This document shows, in pieces, positions 11,610 through 21,444 of a stretch of 64,000 nt of DNA. Source of the stretch: Tritrichomonas musculus (taxonomy: Eukaryota > Parabasalia > Tritrichomonadida > Tritrichomonadidae). The first letter of the stretch is position 1, and every line of letters starts with the position of its first letter. The notes beneath the pieces were generated by a model. It saw only the letters and a list, made by a program, of their open reading frames with translations. It did not search any database and was not told the DNA's origin. Both the position numbers and the translations under genes were made by a program. Where the stretch lies: positions 2,976,001-3,040,000 of the forward strand of contig JAPFFF010000008.1 of NCBI GenBank assembly GCA_039105265.1, written 5' to 3'.

Positions 11610-12155
11610 CTTCCAAACGAACAAACCGACATTTCAGAATTTTTTCAGCAATTATTTATTTCATTAGATACTCGTTTACAAAATTTCTTTTTGTTGGATT
11701 TTAAGTCTGATCGTGAATTTCTAATTGATGGTAATGATGTAAAAGAATGTTTAATTAAAATAAAAACTAAGTATGGCAATATACAAAAAGGAATTGAACA
11801 TTCAACAAAACATTGGACGAGTGTCAAAAAATTACCTAAATATTTGTTTGTATCTATTGTAAGATCAGATGTTGATTGTTTTATTACTGATATATTAAAC
11901 ATAAATATATATATGAATCTTTTTAATTCGAATTACAAATTTTTAGGAGCTTCACTTTTTGAGGGAATAGATCAATCTGGTCATTATACATCAATTGTTA
12001 AAATTGAAAATCAGCATTTTTACTTTGATGATAAACATGTATATTCTTTATTTTATTCAAAGCATTACTCTAAATATACTAGGAATTTGATAAATGAATG
12101 TAATCATGAAAACACCAAAAACGAAAAGACGAAAAATCAAAAAATCTTGAAGTAG
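11589..12155 (+). pseudogene. Ubiquitin-specific protease (C19)-like fragment
   Basis: The frame is open from 11589 with no ATG near its beginning. DISEFFQQLFISLD resembles the QEF box of USP enzymes, LPKYLFVSIVRSD matches the 'LP..L...l.RF' strand, and DQSGHYTSIVKIENQHFYFD followed by DKHV matches the catalytic His box (SGHY) and the trailing DD. No Cys box is visible upstream, so the N-terminal half of the fold is absent. It follows the P-like transposase on the same strand, 290 bp after its stop, and could be transposon cargo or a captured host fragment. A Ulp1-type protease is less likely given the QEF/SGHY pattern. Confidence 0.5.
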
Positions 12156-12987
12156 ATTTGATTTGGAGCTTTTAAGCGAAATTTAAAATTTTTATTGTTA
12201 TTTGCTAATATTTTTTTTAAAAAAAATTTGTCCTGTTCCCAGTTATAAAAGATCACAATTACAAGCAGAAGAAGACCAATGTTCCCAACAGAAGAGGATC
12301 AAGATTCAACAACAGAAAATGATCAAGATAACATATTTATATATTTCAATTTTTTTAAAAAAAGAGTTTATTGTTATTATAATAGATAAATGATCTATAT
12401 GTTAATAAAAAAACAGCTTTTAATTTTCTTCATTATTTTACTCTTTTTTAAAGATGATATTTATGCATATATTTTACTCTGGGATATTAAAATATCTTAT
12501 TTTTTTATTTCACAAATTTTTATCTTAGATTTAGCTAAAGAATAACACAAAATTATATATTATAAAGAGAAATGAATATAAATGCTTATAGACACTTTTT
12601 GAGCTTCGCTCAAAAAGTGGCATCCCTTGTTAAGATTAAAAAACCAAGCCATTAAAAGTTTTTTTGAACGAAATTGCTTCTAAAAAGGTGCATTTTTAAA
12701 AAAAAGTACATTGTTTTCTTTGTTACTTCCATCGTTTTAATACATTTATACACACTCATATAAATACACTTTTTTCTGGTGATAATTTCCGGCAGAATCA
12801 ATTTTTTTCTCAATATTACACGCAATACTACAGTAATTCTTTAACAATTATTTGTATCTCTCAAAAAATCTATATTATATTTCTGAGCCACAAAATATAA
12901 ATAAAACAAATAAATATAAAAATATAATATTTATTATGTATTATTCTTATTATAATACTATTTAAAGATTTTAAATATCAAAAATAT
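12156..12987. other. Spacer with a perfect hairpin
   Basis: AT-rich, no supported gene. The short ORF at 12202-12393 has no recognisable content. A 12-bp hairpin lies at 12593-12619. Confidence 0.5.
12593..12619. repeat. Perfect 12-bp hairpin, 3-nt loop
   Basis: CACTTTTTGAGC (12593-12604), loop TTC, GCTCAAAAAGTG (12608-12619). A looser version of the same sequence (CACTTTTTCAAAATTCGC) lies near 14717. Confidence 0.9.
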
Positions 12988-13739
12988 TCATTTTTTAGAT
13001 TGTAACTTTGGACAAGTTGTATTTCTATGTCCTGCTTCTTTAATGTATGAACAATGACTTAGACCACGTTTTTTAGTTTTTGGTAAAGATGCATTTATAT
13101 TCCTAGATGGAAAAGTTGGAGATCTTCCAAATCTTTTGATTTGTGGCGGTTCATTTGCGTCAACATTCACCAAAAGTTTTTTGTGATTATTTATTGCATC
13201 TGTAATAATTTTTCTTGCTTCTAAATTTCTTTTTGCATCTTCGGCAATTATTGATAAATCAGACATAGTTTTAGAATATGAATAACTTTCGTTGAGTTGC
13301 TTATCTTTTTAAATAGAAACATTTTGAACATCATCAATAATAACACTGTCGTTTTCATATTGAATTTGGAAATATATTTTTGGCATATCCTCTTCTTTAA
13401 CAAGTTGCTTTTTGTTTTTTTGTAAGATTGAAAGAGAATATGCTCACATTGAAGTCCAAATTCTTTATATTGTGAGCATTTGCATGATGTTTAATATTCT
13501 TCTTCAGATAATTTATTCAAAAAAAGAAGTTATATTTTATCAAGCATTTTATCATATTGCTCTTTAATGATTGCCATAGCTTCTTCTCAAATTTGACATC
13601 CTTTGTATAATTTTTCTGGAATGCCATTTTGTTTTAATTGATAATGATTTTGAAATCAGCATTTATTATTTTAAAACTATAGAATGAGCACATTGATCTA
13701 TTGTTAATATTTCATGATCGTTAGAGAGGTATAGGGACC

Positions 13740-15300
13740 AATTGAAGGGCTATATATTCTCCTGAAAAAGGCAACCGTAAATCCAAAATTATAAATGAAT
13801 GCCCTTAATTAATCTCCTGAAATTAAACGGTTTTATTTTTTCTCCTGTTTTTTATCTATTGAGAAATGACCCAACTTGAAGGAAAAATTGCTGAATTTTT
13901 GAAGAATTACATTGATGATTGTAAGAAACCAAAGAATGAAAGAAAATTAGATATTTATAAGATGAAACCCACAAAAGAACAATTTGATGAATTCTGTGAT
14001 TCTTATGATTGTGTTTGATTAAGATATTCTAATGATTTGAAGCTTGATGGATTTTATTCGTTTAATCGTAAAACAAACCTTGAACGTGTGAGATATACTT
14101 ATCCGATTGATTTCTAAAAAAACCCTAACAAGAAGTATCCAATTGATAGCACGTATGTATGAGAAGAAATATGGCATAGTTATAACAAAAGAAGATAAAG
14201 AAAAGAAAAAAGAAGAAGAGAGACAAAAGAAAGAGGATGAATTGAGAGAATCGATGAAGGCTGAAGGTTGTGAATTGATTTCGAGATATACGATTGCGAC
14301 AGCTGATGTGTTTTATTTGTTTGAAGGTAATGAATACAAAACGAAACCAACTAAATGGAATGCTGGACATAGAGCACACAAGATGCAATGCATTCGATAC
14401 ACACATAATTAAGTGAAGAAAAGTTTTGCTGAAGAAGGCTGTGAACTACTAATTGAATACAAAAACTCTAAACAAAAATTGTTTTACAAGCATAGGAATG
14501 CAAGATATTCCACAACATTTAATGATTGGCTTTGGTATAATAACCGTCCAAGTTTAGGTCGCAAACGAACATACTTCACTGAAGAGAAAGATGATGAACA
14601 AGTTTAAATAAATTGTTTTTTTAATGTTTTATTTTTCTGGGAGGTCAGATAAAAATGAAACCCTCATCATAGGGTTTACGTCTTCATTTCTACAGTTCCA
14701 TGACTCAAAAAATCGCCACTTTTTCAAAATTCGCTCGCATTTCGTTCAAAAATAGGAGTAGAAGATTTGAATAAATGACCAAAAATAAAAGATTGATGTC
14801 ATAGATGATGAACAGTTTATGAAGAGTTGTTTAATGAGTTCAAATCATTCTCAATTTGATGAACTTTATTTTTGAGGCTGTTGATGTCTTCAATAAGAGA
14901 CTCACGAACGGTAAGACCGTCAGAGCCCAACATTCCTGATTTGATATTGTTGGGACAATGTTTGTAATCATAACACTTTTCTTTTAATCCTCGTTTGATA
15001 CGTTTTAATTCTGGTATTTCTTTCTTGTATTCTGTTATTTCACTCATTTAATAACAATTAAATGTCTGTTATTAATCAAATGAGAACCATTCATGACGAT
15101 AAACATAAAAAACATTTCGATAGATTACAGTTAACGATGCAAAAGAATAGAACAAAAATAAATTCAGCACCAACAGTGAAATGTTATAATGAAAAAGGAA
15201 ATGTATTAAATGAACAACCTCCAAAAACGACTAAATCATTAAATCATCATGATTCACTTAATCATTCGGTGGTTGTCAGGAGCAACAACATTTAAAATGT
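13740..15300. mobile_element. Cluster of small ORFs inside the MULE, possible virus-like element fragment
   Basis: Closely packed small frames: forward ones at about 13,867-14,607, a reverse one at 14817-15047 (76 aa, coiled coil-like) and a forward one at 15062-15295 (77 aa), the last two head to head with 14 bp between their starts. The forward frames contain a repeated motif of the type (A)EGCEL...Y....(V/L)FY, seen at about 14,265 and 14,435. Such packing is reminiscent of large virus-like elements (Maverick/Polinton type), which abound in trichomonads, but no capsid, polymerase, integrase or ATPase is visible. It is a broken partial copy. Origin is uncertain and no product is recognised. 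Confidence 0.3.
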
Positions 15301-15959
15301 ATTCATTAATGACTTTTGATTGTTGGTCAACAACATTTGAAAGCTTATTGATATTTAAGATGTTTTTGTCCTTCGACTGTTTCTGTTTTAACTTTCTTTA
15401 AAATGTTCAAGAATTCATCTTTCGAAATTTCATGAATTAATAATTTATTAAAAGATTCTAATAAATCACTATTTAAATAACTGATGATATTTCTTCTTAT
15501 GTGTATCTTGCAATATAAAAGGTGTGAATTAAAATACTTTTTAATACTTTTTGCTTGTGCTCTGAGTCTGTCGCAGACGAATACTCTTACAGAGTATTTT
15601 TGAGATAACAGTTCAAAAAATAGGTAAAAATTATCAGAACTTTTTCTAGGGATGATTCCAAAACCAATCAGTTGACTAATTCTATTTTCGTCCAGACCAA
15701 TAGCAACAATAATAGGATATTTAATTTGTTGGTGCTTGATGCATCATCAACTAATAAAATATCTTCAGCAAATGACATTTCAACAAAACGACGCGAAATG
15801 AAAGTCAATCCCAAATAAGCTTGATCATCCCAAAAGTGTTGAATAAAAAATAATAATATATATTTACTTTCTGAATTTTGAATAAGATTTTGAACCTGAT
15901 GTTGGTATCTTTCACGAATAGCTGTTTTTGAAGACTCATATAAAAATTTTGGAAGTACC

Positions 15960-16438
15960 TAGACTTGTTATTCTCCGATTCTCGAGATCGATAATTGATT
16001 GACTTTTTGATATCGATACATAAATATACACAGATTCTCGAGATCGATTTCAGAGATCGAGAATTTTTTTTCTCAGCTTTTGATATCAGAATTATCAAAT
16101 AAACTTTTTGATAAAAATATGATCGTAATTCATTCTCAAATATTTCATAAAAAAGAATGTATTTTTTTGATTTTAATCTTAAAATAAACATCAATACATT
16201 CTATTATTTATTTTTAGATATAATAAAATCACAAATACCAATTATAAAAGAAGATAAATCAGTTTGAGATCTCGAGATCTCGGTAATTGATATCAAGTTT
16301 ACAATTATTTTTATATCACATTTCACATCTGATATCTTGATAATCGATAATCTCGATATCAGATTTGTAAACTGATAATCGAGTATCACATGTAAAAAAG
16401 TGACGTTTTTGATATCGATTCTCAAAATAACAAGTCTA
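15960..16438. mobile_element. Palindrome-rich MITE inserted in the MULE gene
   Basis: Inverted ends TAGACTTGTTATT (15960-15972) and AATAACAAGTCTA (16426-16438) are flanked by the 8-bp duplication GAAGTACC at 15952-15959 and 16439-16446. Skipping the element plus one duplication copy rejoins the MULE reading frame exactly (reverse strand, reading FNFEVLPKFLYESS). The interior is dense in CTCGAG, GATATC and ATCGAT palindromes. ORFs called inside it are not genes. Confidence 0.93.
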
Positions 16439-16810
16439 GAAGTACCTCAAAATTGAAATTTCTCAATTTTAATGTAAATATTTTAATTAAATATTGGTTG
16501 ATTCCAAGAAATGAAGTTGGTTGCATTTTATAAAAAAAATAATATCATATGTGTTTAAATTTTAACTTTAATATTATAAGCATTTTTTCCGAATTATCTT
16601 TTTTCGAATAACGAACAAAACCGTTGAAGTTTCGGCCGTTCTAGATAGCACCTGAAATTTAAAATAAAATGGAGAGAAAAAAATGATCAAAATTTTGAAT
16701 GCAATCAAATGAGCATTATCAAATATTGGAAAATTTTATGTCGATAAAAATCAAAAATTTTCTAATTCAAATCAAAACAAATATCAATTCAAAATTTGAA
16801 AGGTGTCCAC

Positions 16811-16896
16811 AATTGAATTGGCTGTCCAAATATAGACAGTTTTGGACTGTGGACAGCTAGTGTAAAAAATACGAGGTTGGCTTAGCCAATTCAATT
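16811..16896. repeat. Inverted repeat, 13-bp arms
   Basis: AATTGAATTGGCT (16811-16823) is complemented by AGCCAATTCAATT (16884-16896). Between them lie GTCCAC/GTGGAC and a direct repeat AATACGAGG (copies near 16868 and 16911). It may be the remnant of a small transposon. Confidence 0.7.
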
Positions 16897-18980
16897 AAAA
16901 ATGTATAGAAAATACGAGGCTTTTCAAATTTTCTATAAGTAATCACAAAAAATTTTCAGAGGTATTTCTTTTATCATAGAAACTTTTTGAATATACAGAA
17001 ATAATACTTTCAATGTAATAAAATATTAAATAAAGGAGAACGAAGAAGGTTTTTTTTGTACGTTAAAAAATATATTAAAATGATTTTATATAATTAATTA
17101 ATAGTTATTTTTTCGATATTTGTCAATATTAATATTTTTTAATCATATTTAAATGAATTAGCATTATTAAAAATACATTTATTGTTTAAATAATGGAAAT
17201 TATATGTTATCTGTATCTGATTTTCATAAATATGTATGTGAAATTAAGAAATTGTTTATATAAAAGATTAGTGATGGTATTATAACCCAATTGACCCTGC
17301 CAGAAAAGAAATTCAGCGTATGCATTTTTATTTATTTCCTAAGAAAGAAAAAATAATCATTAAATTTTTTTTGAAAGATTTTGAATAAATTATTTATTTC
17401 TATTCAATTACTCTCAATTAAAATATTTATTTGAGATAATTTCTTTTTTTTTAAGAATTTTATTTATTTTATTTATGGATAATTTATTCAATATAAACTT
17501 ATTACAATGACATTTATATAAATATGATATTTATTTATGTTCATATATAAAATATTAAAAATAAATATTTTACTTATATAAAGATAAAAATAGTTCAATT
17601 TTACATTCTCAATCATCAATAAGAAATTTTAAATTAAATATCATCGTCCAAGAGTCAATTTTTATAACAATTTCATATAAAATAAATCTTTCATATTCAA
17701 TTATTAATTTTCATGAAATTCCATCATACAATGTATTAAAGTAGGATTTTTCTTATAAAACATTTGTATTTCTTTACCATTAAATCTGCATTTATATTAA
17801 TTTATCAAAAAGAAGCCTATTAATAAATAATTTTATTATAATTTTAATATTTATTAAAATATGCAAGTTTAATTAATTATTACAACAGTAATAAATAATA
17901 TTTCCCACCTTTACTTTACTATTTTAGCCTTTTTCCTCAATCTAATATATCATATATTTTGGCTTCAAATTTGAAATATATCATATAAAAATCCAATATT
18001 TAATCAATTTAACAGGCTGGGTAAGCTCTTTTAATTTTTTTTTTTAGATTTGAAAAAAATATTTATAAAATATATACTAAATAATTAAGCATAACATTTT
18101 AGTATGTAATTATATAAAAATATAATAGTAAAAAAAGTGATTTATGTCATTTTTGTTAAGATAAAATAAAAATGAAAGAGATTATTCTATATAGTTTTAA
18201 TTCAATCTTTTAAAAAAATAAAATGTTATTATCTTATTATATTTTTATAAACTATATATAAAATCGCATGATATAGTTTGTATACAATATAAAATAAATA
18301 GATAAAATCATAAACTATGAAAAATAATTATACAACTTGCACAGATTCTTTGTAACAATTTTGATATCCAAATGTTACAAGAAATTGAATTAAAAATCTA
18401 TCATTACAATTCAATTTATTAACTTTTTCAGAACTTTTATTTTTATTTTGTGAATATCTTTGTTTCCCTACGATATTTCTTTTTGGTTTCTTATTAAGAA
18501 TTATTCAATATATAATATTATATTTATATTTATATAAAATAAGTCGAAAAAAATCTTTGTCATAACCGTCTCTCCGTTCTCCTTTTATTAAATTAATTAT
18601 TTTCTCAATTATTAAAATAGGATTATATAATTATTAAAAAGTAATTATTTTAAATATATCCATTTATTATTATAAATATAAATATAAATATATACGGTAT
18701 TGTATAAATATTTTTTCTGAGCTTTTAACTTTTTCTGGGAAAAAATAAAACTAAAATTGGCCTTATTTAATCAAAAATCCTACCATAATTATTTGCAAAT
18801 ATTTTTTTGAATATTAAACAAAAAATTATTTTGAGCTTAAAATAAAATAATAGAATAATTCTTTTTTCATTAAATAATAACAGAATGCTTTTTGACTAAA
18901 AAGCTTATGGTATTTTTTGTGAAATATTTGGTTTTTTTCGCGGAATCGCTTCAATCTATTTTGTTAACCAAATTGAATTT

Positions 18981-18986
18981 TCAATT
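18981..18986 (+). promoter_or_regulatory. Initiator-like TCAATT
   Basis: TCAATT lies 16 nt before ATG 18997 and fits the trichomonad initiator pattern TCA+1 followed by pyrimidine or A and T/A. Confidence 0.45.
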
Positions 18987-18996
18987 AAAATAAAAA

Positions 18997-21444
18997 ATGA
19001 AAATATTCAATTTTCTAATAAAATTATTTTCACTTTTTGAATCAATAGCATTTTATATAATGATCATTGCATTTCTATTTTCATTTTCTTTATCTGACAA
19101 TTTCCCACCATTAAGATATCCAAAGCATGGAATATTTGGATGGTTTAGTTCGCTTTCAGCAATGAAAAATAATTTTAATAATAAGAAAATTCTCGGATTT
19201 AGATCAAATACATCAGAACCTGATCTAAGTATGATCGCTAGAGATATGGCGCATTATATTAAACTTCATAATCTCAATATTTCTGGGAGAATTGCTGAAG
19301 CTGTTGACAAATATAATCCTGAAAAAAAAAAGAAAAATTATCCTTTTCTATTTAGCAAAAATGATTGTAATCAAGAGTATCAAAATGTTTATCAGCTGTG
19401 TCGCCTCACAGGGGTTAATCTCAACCTTGAAGAATATGGCGTCCCTCCAGAACATGTTGACATTTTAATTTCAAATGTTATTGGATATCTTCCTTGTGGC
19501 CTATTTATAATAGTATTAGGTTCAGTTACTATTATTTATTATATAATTCAATTAATTCTAGGCTGCTTTATTTTGAAACCTTCAGAACATACTAAAGCCA
19601 ATGTTGCTTCCATCATCTTTTTTTATGCTGGAATAGCACTTTTGGTAGTTTCATCAGTATTGTATTTCTGCTCATTTTATGGAATGAATTCGCTTATACA
19701 TACTTTAATTACTCTCAATTCAGTTGTTCCTCGGATTACTTCATCATTAGCATTTTCATTACGATCAATAACGTCAACTGGTATACCAAATGCTCTTGGT
19801 CCTTTAATTCAAATTATGGAAGATATTGCATCAAAAACTCATTCGTATGTTAACACAACTATTGATTCATTTCTTCGACCAACCATTTTAATGCAGACAA
19901 AAATGATTTCTACGAACGAATCCGATCTTGGTGTTTTCTCAATATATAATTCAAAAATTCATCCACTAGCTGTTGAATTTTACGAACAAGCCAAAAAGTA
20001 TCCTAAGTTAGAAAACATTTCAAAGTATTTTGGTACTCAAGACTTTAGTTCTTATCAAGATTCAATGCAAGATCTATTAGATAAAGAGTACGAACTTGCC
20101 AGTGAATTACCTAGGCTCAATTCATTATTTGATTACTTTAATGAAACTTTGTATCCGTATAAACAATATGTGTCAAATCTCACATATCAAGAAGTTCAAG
20201 GTACGAATAAAACCGTTGATCAATTAATAACTGAATTAGAAGGAAAAACTATAGAATCATTTAATGGTTTACTGAAATTAAATGAGAACGTTAAAGAAAA
20301 ACAAGCATTTTACCGCTTTATATGCGCTGTTTTCTTTATTTATGGAATAGTTTTGGTTGCAGCTCTTATTTTTTTGGCAATCATGTTCATGATGCATACA
20401 AGATGCTCGATTTGTGTAGCAAGTACCGCTTCTATTTACGCGATAATTGCAACAATTCTTATGTTTTTGGTGGCAGTCGTTTTTACTGGTATTGGATTTG
20501 CTGATGTTGAATTATCGAATCAATTAGAGCCAGCTCTCGACGAATTTTTGACTAACATAGTTGGTATAACAATACCAGAACGTGAAATAGTATTTCCGCA
20601 AATTAACATCACTTTATATACAAATGCTACATATATTGGAATAATTAATTTGAGCAAAATTATCTTTCCAGTGCAAATGCATAATCTCGAGAAATTTATT
20701 AAATCGAGTAGGGATGGAGGAATCGCTGATTCTTTGGGACTTCCTAGTATTGCTGATATGAATAGATATGGAGATGAACTTGGCAATTTTATTATCGAGC
20801 TCGGGCAAAGTTTTAGCCTTCCTAAAATTATCGTTTTCATTTTAGATGGTATTGGATATCTATTTAATCTTATTAAATATTTTCCTGATTCAATTGATGG
20901 ATTTTTCAATTGGGAAATACCAATGACAAATACTTCGAATTATCTTCGTGGGCAAATAATGGAAATGGATCCAGCTGCAATGGTAGAACTCGAGCCATAC
21001 TTGGCGCAAATTGATGATTATGTTGATTATATGAATAGTCAATATAAAATTGTTTTATATCAAATTTATAATGAAATTTCTGATGCTTTCGATAAAATCG
21101 ACGAAAGACTTGTAGATTATATTAGATCAATTTTGAATAGTTTAGGAAATGCTGTTAAGCATTTACTTAAAAATGTATATCCGATTTTGAATACAATTGT
21201 TAATGAGCCAATTATTGGACCTTATGCAATTGTAAGAAACTTCTTTTGTTATGATTTAGCAAGTACATCGGCATACTTATCTGCATCGGCTACTTTGATG
21301 ATGTTTGGACTTGTCGTCGTCTGTGTGCTATTATGGATTAGGCGAAAAGGAATGTTACCAGGTGATGATCTGCAAATAAGAAGAAATAAAAGTAATAAAT
21401 TGCAGACTGTTGGTGATGAGAACGATCGTGTCGATGAAGTTTAA
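18997..21444 (+). CDS. Prominin-like pentaspan membrane glycoprotein
   Basis: 815 aa. Hydrophobic segments: 8-32 (signal peptide or anchor), about 163-191, 203-227, 441-465, 475-500 and 762-784. Between them lie an N-terminal ectodomain of about 130 residues, a first large loop (228-440) and a second (501-760), both rich in N-glycosylation sites (NTT, NES, NET, NLT, NKT, NIT, NTS). Signal, ectodomain, TM pair, loop, TM pair, loop, last TM and a short basic tail is the prominin plan, and 815 aa is close to the usual 850 or so. Prominins bind cholesterol and shape membrane protrusions; a role at flagella or surface projections is inference. The call rests on topology, not on sequence motifs. 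Confidence 0.55.
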   Translation: MKIFNFLIKLFSLFESIAFYIMIIAFLFSFSLSDNFPPLRYPKHGIFGWFSSLSAMKNNFNNKKILGFRSNTSEPDLSMIARDMAHYIKLHNLNISGRIAEAVDKYNPEKKKKNYPFLFSKNDCNQEYQNVYQLCRLTGVNLNLEEYGVPPEHVDILISNVIGYLPCGLFIIVLGSVTIIYYIIQLILGCFILKPSEHTKANVASIIFFYAGIALLVVSSVLYFCSFYGMNSLIHTLITLNSVVPRITSSLAFSLRSITSTGIPNALGPLIQIMEDIASKTHSYVNTTIDSFLRPTILMQTKMISTNESDLGVFSIYNSKIHPLAVEFYEQAKKYPKLENISKYFGTQDFSSYQDSMQDLLDKEYELASELPRLNSLFDYFNETLYPYKQYVSNLTYQEVQGTNKTVDQLITELEGKTIESFNGLLKLNENVKEKQAFYRFICAVFFIYGIVLVAALIFLAIMFMMHTRCSICVASTASIYAIIATILMFLVAVVFTGIGFADVELSNQLEPALDEFLTNIVGITIPEREIVFPQINITLYTNATYIGIINLSKIIFPVQMHNLEKFIKSSRDGGIADSLGLPSIADMNRYGDELGNFIIELGQSFSLPKIIVFILDGIGYLFNLIKYFPDSIDGFFNWEIPMTNTSNYLRGQIMEMDPAAMVELEPYLAQIDDYVDYMNSQYKIVLYQIYNEISDAFDKIDERLVDYIRSILNSLGNAVKHLLKNVYPILNTIVNEPIIGPYAIVRNFFCYDLASTSAYLSASATLMMFGLVVVCVLLWIRRKGMLPGDDLQIRRNKSNKLQTVGDENDRVDEV

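Larger units (their letters stand above)
12988..16526 (-). mobile_element. Mutator-like (MULE) transposase, interrupted and decayed
   Basis: Read on the reverse strand from ATG 16526: an N-terminal region, ILLVDDASSTN (candidate first Asp), the typical MULE stretch IVAIGLDENRISQLIGFGII, VFVCDRLRAQAKSIKKYF (second Asp), a CKIHIRRNI block, then a SWIM zinc finger CKC-x9-C-E-H near 13,435-13,490 and a C-terminal knuckle-like CSYIKEAGHRNTTC near 13,020, where an expected Cys is Ile. Two foreign segments interrupt it: a MITE (15960-16438) and a cluster of small ORFs (about 13,740-15,300). Without them about 1.5 kb remains, roughly 500 codons, which fits a trichomonad MULE. Several stops and frame changes show decay (for example in the segment 13,500-13,690). 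No MULE terminal repeats were found. Confidence 0.75.
16527..18996. other. Long intergenic region
   Basis: No supported gene. The only structure seen is an inverted repeat at 16811-16896. The rest is AT-rich DNA up to the prominin-like gene. Confidence 0.6.

Noticed and set aside
12593-12619. Bacterial-type rho-independent terminator
   Set aside because: The genes are eukaryotic and no transcription unit ends here; a transposon palindrome is more likely.
15805-16425. Reverse ORFs of 129 and 73 aa
   Set aside because: They run through the palindrome-rich MITE; only the part beyond its border belongs to the MULE frame.
20322-20909. Small ORFs on both strands inside the prominin-like gene
   Set aside because: Shadow frames of a long, clearly coding ORF.
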